Counted from the stretch's first letter, positions 8,396 to 18,514 are shown. The stretch: 64,000 nt of DNA from Edaphobacillus lindanitolerans (GCF_900156305.1 NZ_FTPL01000001.1:248001-312000), one strand, 5' to 3'. Translations and numbers: made by a program. Notes: generated by a model from the sequence alone, not told the origin.

Positions 8396-10804
8396 TCAAC
8401 TGATGGAAGAAGGGTTCATGTCGATTGACATGAGCAGGCCCTCTTTCATCCAGCTGCTTCTGTAGATCTTCACGAGATCCGTCAGAACGCCGGCCAGCTT
8501 TGGTTCTTTTTTGTATTTTATCAGACATTGATAGCGATATCTATTGTTCACGCGGGCCACTTCGGAGGCCGTCGGACCGATGATCACCGTGTCCCCGCCG
8601 AGTTTCCCGGCGAGCCATGCCACGGCTTTTTCCGCGGTGTCCGCGACGGTCATCAGATCCTCGTGGGAGAAGCGGATGAGCGTTATATAGTAGAAAGGCG
8701 GATAGGAGAACCGTTTCCGGTTGGCCATCTCGATTGCATAGAACGGTTCGAAAGCCTGTTCTTTCGACAGTTCGACCGCATAATGTTCAGGCGCATAGGT
8801 CTGGATGTAGACCTGGCCCTCTTTCTCATGACGGCCCGCCCGGCCGCTCACCTGGGTGAGCAGCTGGAACGTCTTCTCGGCAGCGCGGAAGTCCGACAGG
8901 CGGAGCATCGTGTCTGCCGACAGCACGCCGACGAGCGTGATATTCGGAAAATCAAGCCCTTTTGCGATCATCTGGGTGCCGAGCAGAATGTCGGCCTCCC
9001 CGTCCCCGAACTGGCGGAGCAGCTTTTCGTGCGCCCCCTTCTGGCGGGTCGTGTCCACATCCATGCGGAGCACACGGGCCTCGGGGAACAGCCGGTGAAG
9101 TTCCTCCTGGACCTTCTGCGTGCCCGTGCCGAAGAACCGGATATGTTCGCTGCCGCATTCCGGACAGATGAGCGGAACCGGTTCCTCATGCCCGCAATAA
9201 TGGCACTGCAGCCGCTCCGACGCACGGTGATAGGTGAGCGAGATGTCACAGTTCGGGCACTGGACGGCCGTCCCGCAGTCCCTGCAAAGGACGAACGATG
9301 AATAGCCGCGCCGGTTCAGGAACAGGACCGTCTGCTCGCCTTTTCCGAGGCGGTCGCGGATGGCTTCGGCCAGATCGACGGAGAACATCGATCGGTTGCC
9401 GTTTTTCAATTCTTCGCGCATGTCCACGATCCGGACTTCCGGAAGCGGCTGCTGCTTCGCCCGTTCCGACAGGGTCAGGAGGGTATAGACCCCCTTGTGT
9501 GCACGTGCGAACGATTCCAGCGAAGGCGTCGCACTTCCGAGGATGACCGGGCAGCCGTGCATTTCGGCACGCCGGATCGCCACATCCCGGGCATGGTAGC
9601 GGGGGCTGTCTTCCTGCTTGTAGCTGGATTCATGCTCTTCGTCGAGGATGACGGCACCAAGATTCCGGAAGGGAGCAAAGACGGCGGAACGGGCGCCGAC
9701 GACGACTTTCACTTCCCCGCGCTGTACCTTCCGCCATTCGTCGTATTTCTCGCCTGCGGACAATCCGCTGTGCATGACGGCAACGAGCGGTCCGAAGCGC
9801 TTTTTGAATCTGGACGTAATCTGCGGGGTCAGGGAGATTTCCGGCACGAGGACGATCGCTTCCTTCCCTTGTTCAAGGACCCTCCGGATCACCTGCATGT
9901 ACACTTCCGTCTTGCCGCTTCCCGTGATGCCGTGGAGGAGAAACGTCTCTTCCCTGCCTTCATCCGCTGCACGCGAAATCCGGCTGACGGCGTCGGCCTG
10001 CTCGTCCGTCAGCATGACCGGATCACCGCCGGCTTCGTCCAGGAGGCCGACTTCGGGCTTCCGGTACACTTCCACTTCCGTTTCGGCCGCCGCCCCTTTT
10101 TCGAGGAGCGCCTTTACGGTGGCACGGGTCGTACCGGTCAGTTCCATGACGTCCCTCGTGGGGATGGTCTCCCCGGCATGGGCAAGCATCCAGTCGATGA
10201 GCGCCGCCTGCCGGTGGGCGCTTTTCTTGATGCCTTCCCGGACGTCCGCAAGGTTCTCGGGCCCCGCGATGTGAAGGACCCGTTCTTTTTTGATGCTCGT
10301 CCGCTGCCGGATCCCCGTTTCAATCGAAATGGCGCCTTCCTGTGAAAGCCGCTTCAGTGAAGGCAGCAGCCGTTCCGGAAATTCTTTCAGTGCGACCGCA
10401 TTCCGGCTTCCGATGATGCCGGCGGCTTCGCTACCGATCCTGTCCGGCTCCAGGACGTGGATCACTTTTTCATATTTTGCCCGGAGTGCGGAAGGGAGCA
10501 TCACCTGCAGGGCATCGATTTCAAAGCAGAGCGTCTCCCTTTTCATCCAGTCGGCCAGATCCAGCATTTCGCCCGTGAGGACCGGCTCCAGGTCGAGCAG
10601 TTCATCGATCGGCCGCAGCTTGTTCACGGGGATGTCACTCTGTTCCTTGAAACCGGTGACGAATCCGAGGACTTTCCGGTTGCCGAACGGCACCTTCACG
10701 CGCGCCCCCCGCTCGATGACCGTTTCCATGCGCTGCGGCACGAGATAATCGAACGGCCGGTCGACCGGATGGGCGGAGACGTCGGTGATCACCTCAGCGA
10801 TCAT
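8396..10804 (-). CDS. priA: primosomal replication-restart helicase PriA
   Basis: An 802-residue SF2 helicase that reloads the replisome at stalled forks. The N-terminal 3'-end-binding domain (MIAEVITDVSAHPVDRPFDY) is followed by a winged helix. The helicase core has Walker A GITGSGKTE and DEEH. The zinc module is formed by the CRDC, CPNC, CHYC and CPEC pairs. The start overlaps the coaBC stop by 11 bp and has GGGGGTGG upstream. Position between coaBC and def matches B. subtilis. Confidence 0.95.
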   Translation of the reverse strand: MIAEVITDVSAHPVDRPFDYLVPQRMETVIERGARVKVPFGNRKVLGFVTGFKEQSDIPVNKLRPIDELLDLEPVLTGEMLDLADWMKRETLCFEIDALQVMLPSALRAKYEKVIHVLEPDRIGSEAAGIIGSRNAVALKEFPERLLPSLKRLSQEGAISIETGIRQRTSIKKERVLHIAGPENLADVREGIKKSAHRQAALIDWMLAHAGETIPTRDVMELTGTTRATVKALLEKGAAAETEVEVYRKPEVGLLDEAGGDPVMLTDEQADAVSRISRAADEGREETFLLHGITGSGKTEVYMQVIRRVLEQGKEAIVLVPEISLTPQITSRFKKRFGPLVAVMHSGLSAGEKYDEWRKVQRGEVKVVVGARSAVFAPFRNLGAVILDEEHESSYKQEDSPRYHARDVAIRRAEMHGCPVILGSATPSLESFARAHKGVYTLLTLSERAKQQPLPEVRIVDMREELKNGNRSMFSVDLAEAIRDRLGKGEQTVLFLNRRGYSSFVLCRDCGTAVQCPNCDISLTYHRASERLQCHYCGHEEPVPLICPECGSEHIRFFGTGTQKVQEELHRLFPEARVLRMDVDTTRQKGAHEKLLRQFGDGEADILLGTQMIAKGLDFPNITLVGVLSADTMLRLSDFRAAEKTFQLLTQVSGRAGRHEKEGQVYIQTYAPEHYAVELSKEQAFEPFYAIEMANRKRFSYPPFYYITLIRFSHEDLMTVADTAEKAVAWLAGKLGGDTVIIGPTASEVARVNNRYRYQCLIKYKKEPKLAGVLTDLVKIYRSSWMKEGLLMSIDMNPSSIS

Positions 10805-12011
10805 TCCGGCCACCCCCGAAGATCCGGCTGAGCAGCCTCTCCGCGAGTTCCTTTTTTTCCAGCGCCGGGAACGGCTCGGACGACCCGTCACGGCCGTAGA
10901 GCGTGACGACATTCGTCTCGCTGCCGAATCCTCCCTGCGGATTCGTCACGTCGTTCGCAATGATGAAATCGAGGTTTTTCCGCTCCAGTTTCCCTTTGGC
11001 ATACTCCTCGACCCGGTCCGTCTCCGCTGCGAAGCCGATGAGACACTGATGGCTCTTCCGTTTTCCGAGCTCTTTCAGGATATCGGTCGTCCGCTCAAGT
11101 TCAATGGAAGCGTCCCCTTCCTGCTTTTTCATCTTCCCGGAATGGACGGTCTTCGGCCTGTAGTCGGCGACTGCCGCAGCTTTGATCACCGCGTCGGCGG
11201 TATCGAATTCAGCCAGCACCGCCTCGAACATCTCCCGTGCACTCTCCACATGGACGGCACGGACGCCGGCCGGGATTTCAAGCTCCACCGGCCCCGTCAC
11301 AAGCACAGTCTCCGCGCCGAGCCTCGCCGCCGCCTCCGCCATCGCGTAACCCATCTTGCCGCTCGAAAAATTGGAAACATAGCGGACAGGGTCGATCCGC
11401 TCACGGGTCGGACCGGCCGTGACGATCACTTTTTTCCCTTCCAGCAGTCGGGGTGCGGCCGGCTGCACATCGTCGAAGCGGGCTTTGATGAGTTCCACGA
11501 TGCGCTCCGGTTCTTCGAGCCGGCCTTTCCCGACATAGCCGCAAGCGAGAAAACCTTCCGACGGCTCGATGAACCGGTATCCGTCCCCGTGCAGCCGGCT
11601 CATGTTGCGCATGACCGCCGGATGGCCGTACATATGGACATTCATCGCCGGTGCGATCCAGACATCGGCCGTAACGGCCAGCAGCGTCGTGGTCACCATG
11701 TCGTCCGCAATGCCGTTTGCCAGCTTGCCGATGACATTCGCGGTTGCCGGCGCCACGAGGACGAGGTCCGCCCAGTCCGCCAGATCGATATGCGCGACGA
11801 CGGCGGGATCCTTCTCGTCGAAAGTGTCCAGATATACGTCATTGCGGGACATCACCTGGAAGCTCAGCGGGTTGACGAAGCGCGTCGCCGATTCGCTCAT
11901 GATCACTTTGACTTCTGCCCCTGCCTGCGACAGCTTGCTGACGAGCGCCACCGCTTTGTAAACGGCGATGCCGCCGGTCACGCAGATGAGGATCTTTCTG
12001 TTTTTCAGCAT
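10794..12011 (-). CDS. coaBC: bifunctional phosphopantothenoylcysteine decarboxylase/synthetase
   Basis: The product converts 4'-phosphopantothenate plus Cys to 4'-phosphopantetheine for coenzyme A. The N-terminal flavin decarboxylase (CoaC) has ICVTGGIAVYKA, the PAMN block and the substrate-flap Cys in ACGYVGKGRL. The C-terminal CTP-dependent synthetase (CoaB) has GPTRERIDPVRYVSNFSSGK. The start ATG at 12011 has AAAGGGTG; an upstream ATG at 12044 would begin inside the terminator hairpin. Length is about 405 residues, as usual. Confidence 0.95.
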   Translation of the reverse strand: MLKNRKILICVTGGIAVYKAVALVSKLSQAGAEVKVIMSESATRFVNPLSFQVMSRNDVYLDTFDEKDPAVVAHIDLADWADLVLVAPATANVIGKLANGIADDMVTTTLLAVTADVWIAPAMNVHMYGHPAVMRNMSRLHGDGYRFIEPSEGFLACGYVGKGRLEEPERIVELIKARFDDVQPAAPRLLEGKKVIVTAGPTRERIDPVRYVSNFSSGKMGYAMAEAAARLGAETVLVTGPVELEIPAGVRAVHVESAREMFEAVLAEFDTADAVIKAAAVADYRPKTVHSGKMKKQEGDASIELERTTDILKELGKRKSHQCLIGFAAETDRVEEYAKGKLERKNLDFIIANDVTNPQGGFGSETNVVTLYGRDGSSEPFPALEKKELAERLLSRIFGGGRNDR

Positions 12012-12033
12012 TGTGAAGCACCCTTTCCGAACG

Positions 12034-12069
12034 AAAACTCCCAAAGAACGAAGATTCTCCGGGAGTTTT
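12034..12069 (-). terminator. hairpin between rpoZ and coaBC
   Basis: AAAACTCCC and GGGAGTTTT pair around an 18-nt loop and end in a short T stretch in the minus direction. It is probably a partial terminator that reduces transcription from gmk-rpoZ into coaBC. Confidence 0.6.
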
Positions 12070-12083
12070 CACTGTTTCTATGT

Positions 12084-12311
12084 TTACATCTCGTCTTCGT
12101 ACTGGACATTGGCGTCGGAGGCTTCCTTCGTCAGGACGCCTGCCGCCACTTCTTCCAGCGCCATGCCGACGAACTTCTCGGATTCGTAGTCACCGAGCAG
12201 GGAGTTGTTTTTTTCCTGGAGCTCGCGCGCCCTCTTGGACGCAATGCTCACCAGCGTGTATTTTGAATCGATCTGGCGTTTCAGCGAGTCGATCGACGGA
12301 TAAAGCATCAT
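12084..12311 (-). CDS. rpoZ: RNA polymerase omega subunit
   Basis: A 75-residue subunit that stabilises beta' in RNA polymerase. MLYPSIDSLKRQIDSKYTLV and the SKRARELQ helix are the family core, followed by GMALEEVAAG. There are two adjacent ATG codons (12311 and 12308). GGAGGGTGA sits 12 nt before the first; the second matches the B. subtilis N-terminus. The gene lies just after gmk, the standard arrangement. Confidence 0.92.
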   Translation of the reverse strand: MMLYPSIDSLKRQIDSKYTLVSIASKRARELQEKNNSLLGDYESEKFVGMALEEVAAGVLTKEASDANVQYEDEM

Positions 12312-12315
12312 TTGA

Positions 12316-13047
<732 letters not shown>

Positions 13048-13085
13048 CTAAAATGGGAACAAACGCAATGAAAGAGGCAAAACTT

Positions 13086-14780
13086 ATGGCATTTGATGGT
13101 TTGTTCACAAAAGCAATGACTGCAGAGCTCCAGCAGCTCGTCGGCGGACGCATCTCCAAGGTCCAGCAGCCGAACCAGCAGGAGATCCTCTTTACGATCA
13201 GGGCCGGCCGGACGAACCACCGGCTCCTCGTCTCGATCCACCCTTCTTATTCCCGCATCCAGCTGACGGATGAGCCGGTTGACAATCCGATGCAGCCTCC
13301 GACTTTCTGCATGTTCCTGAGGAAGCATCTCGAAGGGGCCGTCATCACGGGGATCCGGCAGCCGGGAGCCGACCGGATCATGACCATTTCAGTCCGGGGC
13401 CGGGATGAAATCGGCGATGACACCGAGCGGGACATCCATGTGGAAGTGATGGGCCGCCACAGCAACCTCATCCTGACCGATCCGTCGCGCAACCTCATCC
13501 TCGACAGCATGAAACATCTGCCGCCGTCCGTGAACAGCTACCGGACGGTCCTGCCCGGCCAGCCGTTCGTCCCCGCACCCCCGCAGGACAAGCTGGATCC
13601 GGCGGAGGCATCCGACGGGGAGATCCTGGACATCATCGAAGCGGCAGACTCCCCTGGGGCGATCGTCAGGAGAATCGCAGGGTTTTCCGCGCTCCATGCC
13701 GAGGAGCTCCTGTTCAGGATCCGGGGTGCCGAGCCGGAGAAGAAACTGGCCGCGTACCGAACCTTCATCGACGCATTCCAAAAAGGCGGAGACTGCCCGA
13801 ATCTGTGCGTATCCGGCGGGAAGACCTTCTTTTCAGCCAATGAACTGCTGCATCTTGAAGGCGAGGTCAGACGCTACCCGTCGCTGTCCGCACTTCTTGA
13901 CAAGGTATACCATGCCAAGGCGGAGCGCGACCGCGTGAAACAGCAGGCAGGCGATCTGGAGCGATGGCTCATGAATGAGATCGCCAAGCTCAAGAACAAG
14001 ATGATCAAGCTGCGCGCCGAGCAGGAACAGGCCGGGAAACTCGACCGCCACCAGCTGTTCGGCGAACTGATCACCGCCAATCTGTACCGGATCAAAAAAG
14101 GCGATGCAGCCGTCGAAGCGGTCAACTATTATGATGAGCACGGAGGTACAGTGGACATCCCCCTCGACCCGCGCAAGACTCCGTCGGAAAACGCCCAGAA
14201 GTACTATTCCAGGTACAATAAGGCCAAGCATGCGCTCGTCAAGATCGCCGAACAGCTCGGACATGCGGAGGAAGACATCCGTTACTTCGAATCCCTGCTA
14301 CAGCAGGTCATCCAGGCTTCCGCAACGGACATCGAGGAGATCCGGGATGAACTGGCGGAGCTCGGTTATCTGAAGGCCCGCAAGTCCAGGAAAAAGAAAA
14401 AAGAAACCAAGCCCGCTCCGGAATCGTTCGTCTCATCGAGCGGCGTCCCGATCTCCGTCGGGAAAAACAACAAGCAGAATGACCATCTGACGTTCAAAAC
14501 GGCCAAGCGCAACGAAACATGGCTGCACACGAAGGACATTCCGGGCTCCCATGTCGTCATCCATTCGCCGGAACCCGACGAAGAGACGATCCGGGAAGCC
14601 GCGTCGCTCGCCGCCTGGTTCAGCAAGGCACGGGAATCCTCTTCCGTCCCGGTCGACTACACGGAAGTCCGTCACGTGAAGAAGCCGAACGGGTCCAAGC
14701 CAGGGTTTGTCATCTATTTCGAACAGAAGACGGTCTTTGCCGATCCCGACGAAGACCTTGTGAAGAAGCTGAGAAAATAA
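13086..14780 (+). CDS. rqcH: ribosome quality-control protein RqcH (NEMF/Rqc2, FbpA family)
   Basis: A 564-residue protein that binds stalled 50S-peptidyl-tRNA complexes and recruits tRNA-Ala to build degradation tails. The NFACT-N domain carries the DR pair (Asp96-Arg97 in GADRIMT) needed for activity. Coiled coils occupy roughly 280-430, then a basic linker and the NFACT-R domain with WLHTKDIPGSHVVI and SSSVPVDYTEVRHVKKPNG. The start MAFDGLFTKAMT matches B. subtilis; the frame is open 51 nt further upstream. It is divergent from gmk and converges on the esterase gene. Confidence 0.94.
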   Translation: MAFDGLFTKAMTAELQQLVGGRISKVQQPNQQEILFTIRAGRTNHRLLVSIHPSYSRIQLTDEPVDNPMQPPTFCMFLRKHLEGAVITGIRQPGADRIMTISVRGRDEIGDDTERDIHVEVMGRHSNLILTDPSRNLILDSMKHLPPSVNSYRTVLPGQPFVPAPPQDKLDPAEASDGEILDIIEAADSPGAIVRRIAGFSALHAEELLFRIRGAEPEKKLAAYRTFIDAFQKGGDCPNLCVSGGKTFFSANELLHLEGEVRRYPSLSALLDKVYHAKAERDRVKQQAGDLERWLMNEIAKLKNKMIKLRAEQEQAGKLDRHQLFGELITANLYRIKKGDAAVEAVNYYDEHGGTVDIPLDPRKTPSENAQKYYSRYNKAKHALVKIAEQLGHAEEDIRYFESLLQQVIQASATDIEEIRDELAELGYLKARKSRKKKKETKPAPESFVSSSGVPISVGKNNKQNDHLTFKTAKRNETWLHTKDIPGSHVVIHSPEPDEETIREAASLAAWFSKARESSSVPVDYTEVRHVKKPNGSKPGFVIYFEQKTVFADPDEDLVKKLRK

Positions 14781-14784
14781 TCCC

Positions 14785-14827
14785 AAGGCGTTCCGCATCC
14801 CGCACAGACGGGTTTTCGGAACGCCTT
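14785..14827 (+). terminator. bidirectional terminator between rqcH and the esterase gene
   Basis: AAGGCGTTCCG and CGGAACGCCTT form an 11-bp stem between the convergent genes. Short T and A runs flank it on both sides. Confidence 0.8.
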
Positions 14828-14838
14828 TATCGTTTCCT

Positions 14839-16086
14839 TCAAAGCGGGCGAAGGGCCTTTGTATGCTCAAAGAAAACGAATGCGTCGTATCTGCGGCCGA
14901 CCCTCGAGTCCACGAAGTTGCCATACGCTTCAAAATCCGGATGATAGACGACGCCGATCGCACGGTGGCCGATCCAGCCGGAGAAAAGGTCCCGGTTCGA
15001 CTCATCGAACAGCAGGACCGCATCTCCTCCGGCCGCTGCGCTGAGCTGCCCTTCCCATGTCCCGAGTTTGGCGGGCGGCACCCTCATCTCCTCGTACGGA
15101 AGGCCCCATTCACGGGATGCGATCACCGTTCCTTCATTCGTGCCGAAACCGACCGCATATACGGCTTCTTTTCCGTATTTCTCCCGGACGAGCTGGCCGA
15201 CATTGACCATCCCGTCCGTCTTCATCGACGTTTCGGACGCATCGCCGATATGCGTATTGTGCTCCCAGACGATGACTTTTGTACCCGCACCGTGGTGTTC
15301 GATGAGTCCGGCCACCGTTTCCGCCATATGGGTGTCCCGGATATTCCATGATGCCGCGTCATCCGTGAGCATGGACCGGTAGTATTCCTCTGCATCTTTG
15401 GCGACAAGTGCGTTCATCTTCAGGTCCAGGTCCTGCTCTCCCTTTTCCCTGCCAACAGATCCCTGCAACCGGATGGACGAAAGGAGTTCGGTGACTTCCT
15501 TGATGCACGCTGCGGATAAATGCGCGGTCGACCATGCATAATGCTCCGGCATCCGGTTGTACGGCTCAAAGCAGGAAAACGCCTTACGGGCCAAATCCGG
15601 ATCCGTCCCGTAGTGAGGATGGGCCTTCAGGAATTCCAGCACCTCATCGATCGACTCGTAGAGGCTGTACAGGTCGATGCCGTAAAATCCGGCCTTTTTA
15701 TCTTCGGATTTCCGCGAGTTCTCCAACTTCAGCCATTCCACAAACGATTCGACTTCCGTGTTCGCCCACATCCACTCCGGCCAGCGCCGGAACGCGTTTT
15801 TCAGCATTTCTTCCGCAGATGATGCCGGATGGAGTCCCCGGACAAACCGGTTCACTTCCTGGGCGGACGGCCAGTCCCCCTCGACAGCGACGGCCGAGAA
15901 CCCTTTTTCTCGGATGAGCCTCTTCGAAATCTCCGCACGTGCCGCATAAAATTCTGATGTCCCGTGAGAAGCTTCACCGAGCAGGACAATATTTGCATCC
16001 CCCGCCGCTTCCACAAGGGCATCCATTGATCCTTCATTCAGCGGCAGAGCATGCCCGCTTATTGCCTTCATCAGCTTCTTCGGCAT
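14839..16086 (-). CDS. erythromycin-esterase-family hydrolase
   Basis: The 415-residue product belongs to the EreA/ChaN-like superfamily. Visible family motifs are LLGEASHGTSEFY near residue 35, AVEGDWPSA, FYGIDLYSLYES and VIVWEHNTHIGDA; the conserved Glu and His in these blocks form the active site. True macrolide esterases are a small part of the family. Most Bacillales members have no proven substrate, so resistance is not inferred. The ATG at 16086 has AGGGAGGGG upstream. It is divergent from the multicopper oxidase and sits in an accessory block between rqcH and the pyr operon. Confidence 0.85.
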   Translation of the reverse strand: MPKKLMKAISGHALPLNEGSMDALVEAAGDANIVLLGEASHGTSEFYAARAEISKRLIREKGFSAVAVEGDWPSAQEVNRFVRGLHPASSAEEMLKNAFRRWPEWMWANTEVESFVEWLKLENSRKSEDKKAGFYGIDLYSLYESIDEVLEFLKAHPHYGTDPDLARKAFSCFEPYNRMPEHYAWSTAHLSAACIKEVTELLSSIRLQGSVGREKGEQDLDLKMNALVAKDAEEYYRSMLTDDAASWNIRDTHMAETVAGLIEHHGAGTKVIVWEHNTHIGDASETSMKTDGMVNVGQLVREKYGKEAVYAVGFGTNEGTVIASREWGLPYEEMRVPPAKLGTWEGQLSAAAGGDAVLLFDESNRDLFSGWIGHRAIGVVYHPDFEAYGNFVDSRVGRRYDAFVFFEHTKALRPL

Positions 16087-16184
16087 ATCGGCACCCCTCC
16101 CTTTCGCCTCAGCATACCCGGATCGGGGACAAAGCACTCCCCGGCGCGGGGGGTTCGCCTTTCCGGCCCTCAGGGCGCTTGGTC

Positions 16185-16214
16185 ACCCTCCGCCGGCATG
16201 ACGGTCATATACTG
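16185..16214 (+). promoter_or_regulatory. weak sigma-K-like promoter of the multicopper oxidase
   Basis: ACC (16185-16187) and CATATACTG (16206-16214) are 18 bp apart; the sigma-K consensus is AC ... CATAnnnTA. The last base deviates. CotA is a sigma-K coat gene in B. subtilis, which makes the site worth noting, but such short motifs occur by chance. Confidence 0.25.
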
Positions 16215-16271
16215 AAGTGCGGGCTGAAGAGAGACCCGAGCACGAAAATACCGGTAAAGGAAAGGATCTGA

Positions 16272-18158
16272 ATGAACAAGCGCGTCAATCCGGCTGATCC
16301 GTCCACAATCCCCAAATTCACGGAACCTCTGTCAAAGCCGCCCGTCGCCAAGCCTGTCCATCACTGCGATTATCCCGACGGCTCCTACTACGAACTCGAA
16401 ATGAGAGAGGCCTGCCATCGGTTCCACCGGCTTTTCCCGCAAACCCGCATCTGGGGTTACAACGGGCTCCTCCCCGGCCCGACATTCGAGGCGAGGAAAG
16501 ACCGGACACTTTACGTGAAATACCTCAACCATCTCCCCGACCAGCACTTCCTTCCTCTTGACCGCACGTTGCATTCCTCGTTTGATACAGCCGATGTCCG
16601 GACAGTCGTCCATCTGCACGGTGCAAACGTGGCCTGGGAAAGCGATGGCCACCCGGAAGCCTGGTATACCAAAGGCTACAAAGAGACCGGACCGAAGTTC
16701 ACGAGGGAAGTCCATGAATATACGAACCACCAGTCCGGCACGACACTCTGGTACCATGACCACGCCATGTCCCTCACCCGGCTCAACGTCTATGCCGGAC
16801 TTGCGGGTTTCTATCTGCTGAGGGATGCGCTGGAAGACCGTCTTGCGCTGCCTTCCGGCAAGTATGAGTTCCCGCTCATGATACAGGACCGGACATTCAA
16901 CGAGGACGGCTCCCTCTTTTATCCGGATTCCCCGCCATTCCCCGTGACGGTGCATCCGTCCATCACCCCGGGCGTCACGGGCAATACGATCACGGTGAAC
17001 GGAAAAGTGTGGCCGTATCTGAGCGTCGAGCCCCGGAAATACCGGTTCCGCATCCTCAATGCGTCCAACAGGAGGGGGTATGCGCTCAGCCTGTCGAATG
17101 GTTCGCCGTTCCATCAGATCGGGACCGACGGAGGATTCCTGGCTGCACCCGAGGAACTGGATACCGTCGAACTGCTGCCGGCAGAGCGGACAGACCTGAT
17201 CATCGATTTCTCCGGCATGGAGGGACAGCAGATCACCCTGCTCAACAGCGACACCGAGTTCCAGCTCGACGAACATACCGGAGTGGTCATGCAGTTCCGG
17301 GTCGACCGGCCGATGACCGGCGAAGACACGAGCCGGATACCGGAAACGATGCGCCCGGACATGGCGATGCATGAATCGCACGCCCACATCATCCGGGACC
17401 TGCCGCTCACGGCAGACACCGATGAATACGGGCGGCCGATGCTCATGCTGAATGACCGGATGTATCATGACCCGGCAACCGAGAAACCGTCGCTCGACAG
17501 CATCGAACGCTGGAATTTCTTCAATCTGACCCCGATCCAGCACCCGATCCATGTCCATCTCGTCCAGTTCAAGATCCTCGGGCGCAGGCCGTTTGACACG
17601 GAACTGTTCGAGCAGGGCATTCTCCGGTGGACCGGCCCGTTCGAACCGCCGAGGGATTACGAACGGGGATGGAAAGATGTCGTGAAGGCAGACGTCGGGA
17701 AGATGACCTCCATCATCATGCACTTCAAGGAGCACACCGGCCACTATATCTGGCACTGCCACTTCCTCGAACACGAGGACCATGACATGATGCGTCCGAT
17801 TACGATCATCGGGGATGCCCACCCCGTCCAGCTCCCCCATGCCGGTGAATCCCATCCCGAACCGCCGGATGACAGCCGGGACACGGAAGGATCCGCACAG
17901 GAGGCCGCCGACAGGGAAGAGGCCGGCCCCGCACCGGCAGGGCTGGCAGAAAAAGCCGCAACACGGGGAAGCGCCGGCCCCGTCAGACAGGAAGCATTTG
18001 AAAAACTCGCCCCGGAAAAAGTCCTTTGCGGCAAACCTCCGGCCGAAGAAGGACCGGCTGCCGCACAGGAACCGGCTGCCGTTTCGGATGATCCGATACT
18101 GCAGGCAGCCGCAGCTCCTGCCCGGAAAAGACGTCGGCGGAGAAAGAAGAAACCCTGA
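16272..18158 (+). CDS. CotA/bilirubin-oxidase-type multicopper oxidase with C-terminal extension
   Basis: A 628-residue laccase-like enzyme that oxidises phenolic substrates and reduces O2. All four copper motifs are intact: HLHG (114-117), WYHDH (160-164), HPIHVH (424-429) and HCHFLEHEDHDMM (495-507) with its axial Met. There is no signal peptide, as in spore-coat CotA. The catalytic part ends near 515. A tail of about 110 residues follows, rich in Ala, Pro and Glu, and ends in ten consecutive Arg/Lys and a Pro. B. subtilis CotA (513 residues) lacks this. The tail is in the same reading frame with similar codon use. Spore-coat location is inferred, not shown. Confidence 0.9.
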   Translation: MNKRVNPADPSTIPKFTEPLSKPPVAKPVHHCDYPDGSYYELEMREACHRFHRLFPQTRIWGYNGLLPGPTFEARKDRTLYVKYLNHLPDQHFLPLDRTLHSSFDTADVRTVVHLHGANVAWESDGHPEAWYTKGYKETGPKFTREVHEYTNHQSGTTLWYHDHAMSLTRLNVYAGLAGFYLLRDALEDRLALPSGKYEFPLMIQDRTFNEDGSLFYPDSPPFPVTVHPSITPGVTGNTITVNGKVWPYLSVEPRKYRFRILNASNRRGYALSLSNGSPFHQIGTDGGFLAAPEELDTVELLPAERTDLIIDFSGMEGQQITLLNSDTEFQLDEHTGVVMQFRVDRPMTGEDTSRIPETMRPDMAMHESHAHIIRDLPLTADTDEYGRPMLMLNDRMYHDPATEKPSLDSIERWNFFNLTPIQHPIHVHLVQFKILGRRPFDTELFEQGILRWTGPFEPPRDYERGWKDVVKADVGKMTSIIMHFKEHTGHYIWHCHFLEHEDHDMMRPITIIGDAHPVQLPHAGESHPEPPDDSRDTEGSAQEAADREEAGPAPAGLAEKAATRGSAGPVRQEAFEKLAPEKVLCGKPPAEEGPAAAQEPAAVSDDPILQAAAAPARKRRRRRKKKP

Positions 18159-18180
18159 TTCCAAATAGATCATGCCAAAA

Positions 18181-18227
18181 GACGTGCAAAAGGAGATCAC
18201 AGTCTTCTCCGATTGCACGTCCTTTTT
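18181..18227 (+). terminator. terminator of the multicopper oxidase gene
   Basis: GACGTGCA / TGCACGTC with an inner GGAGA/TCTCC pairing is followed by CTTTTT, 22 bp after the stop codon. Confidence 0.85.
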
Positions 18228-18231
18228 GGTT

Positions 18232-18430
18232 TCATGCCATACATCTGACCTGCAGGACGGTCAGTCCGTCGCCGATCGGGACCAGGATGGAGTCAAGCCG
18301 GATGCCAAAGCGAGGGTCATGTCGAACAACTGCATCTCGCCTGTCTGTCGCTTCGGTTCGGCTTTTGGAGCAGCGGCATTGCCCCGCACCGGCACGTTGC
18401 CGAAGGCGATCAGCGCACCCGGCCTGCAAA
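18232..18430 (-). pseudogene. C-terminal remnant of a SAM-dependent O-methyltransferase (YrrM-like)
   Basis: One minus frame reads PGALIAFGNVPVRGNAAAP...FDMTLA. A shift to the next frame near 18300 continues DPRFGIRLDSILVPIGDGLT to a stop at 18232. Together they match the last third of class-I O-methyltransferases (GGxLxxDNVLWxGxV...RLDSxLLPIGDGLT). The first two thirds, with the SAM site, are missing, and upstream lies the pyr terminator. It is therefore a truncated, frameshifted fragment. Pattern recognition only; no alignment was run. Confidence 0.6.
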
Positions 18431-18465
18431 CTCGTTTGTATACAACTGTATTCGTTTAATGGATG

Positions 18466-18495
18466 AAAAAAGAGGCGTCCGGAGTAGGACGCCTC
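18466..18495 (-). terminator. terminator of the pyr operon
   Basis: GAGGCGTCC / GGACGCCTC with a 6-nt loop and a T run on the minus strand lies 20 bp after the pyrE stop. Confidence 0.85.
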
Positions 18496-18514
18496 CCGTT
18501 GATCAGATCGCCGA

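Noticed and set aside
16332-18218. 628-codon frame antisense to the multicopper oxidase
   Set aside because: It exactly shadows the real gene, has no motif and no ribosome site; the oxidase has all copper motifs.
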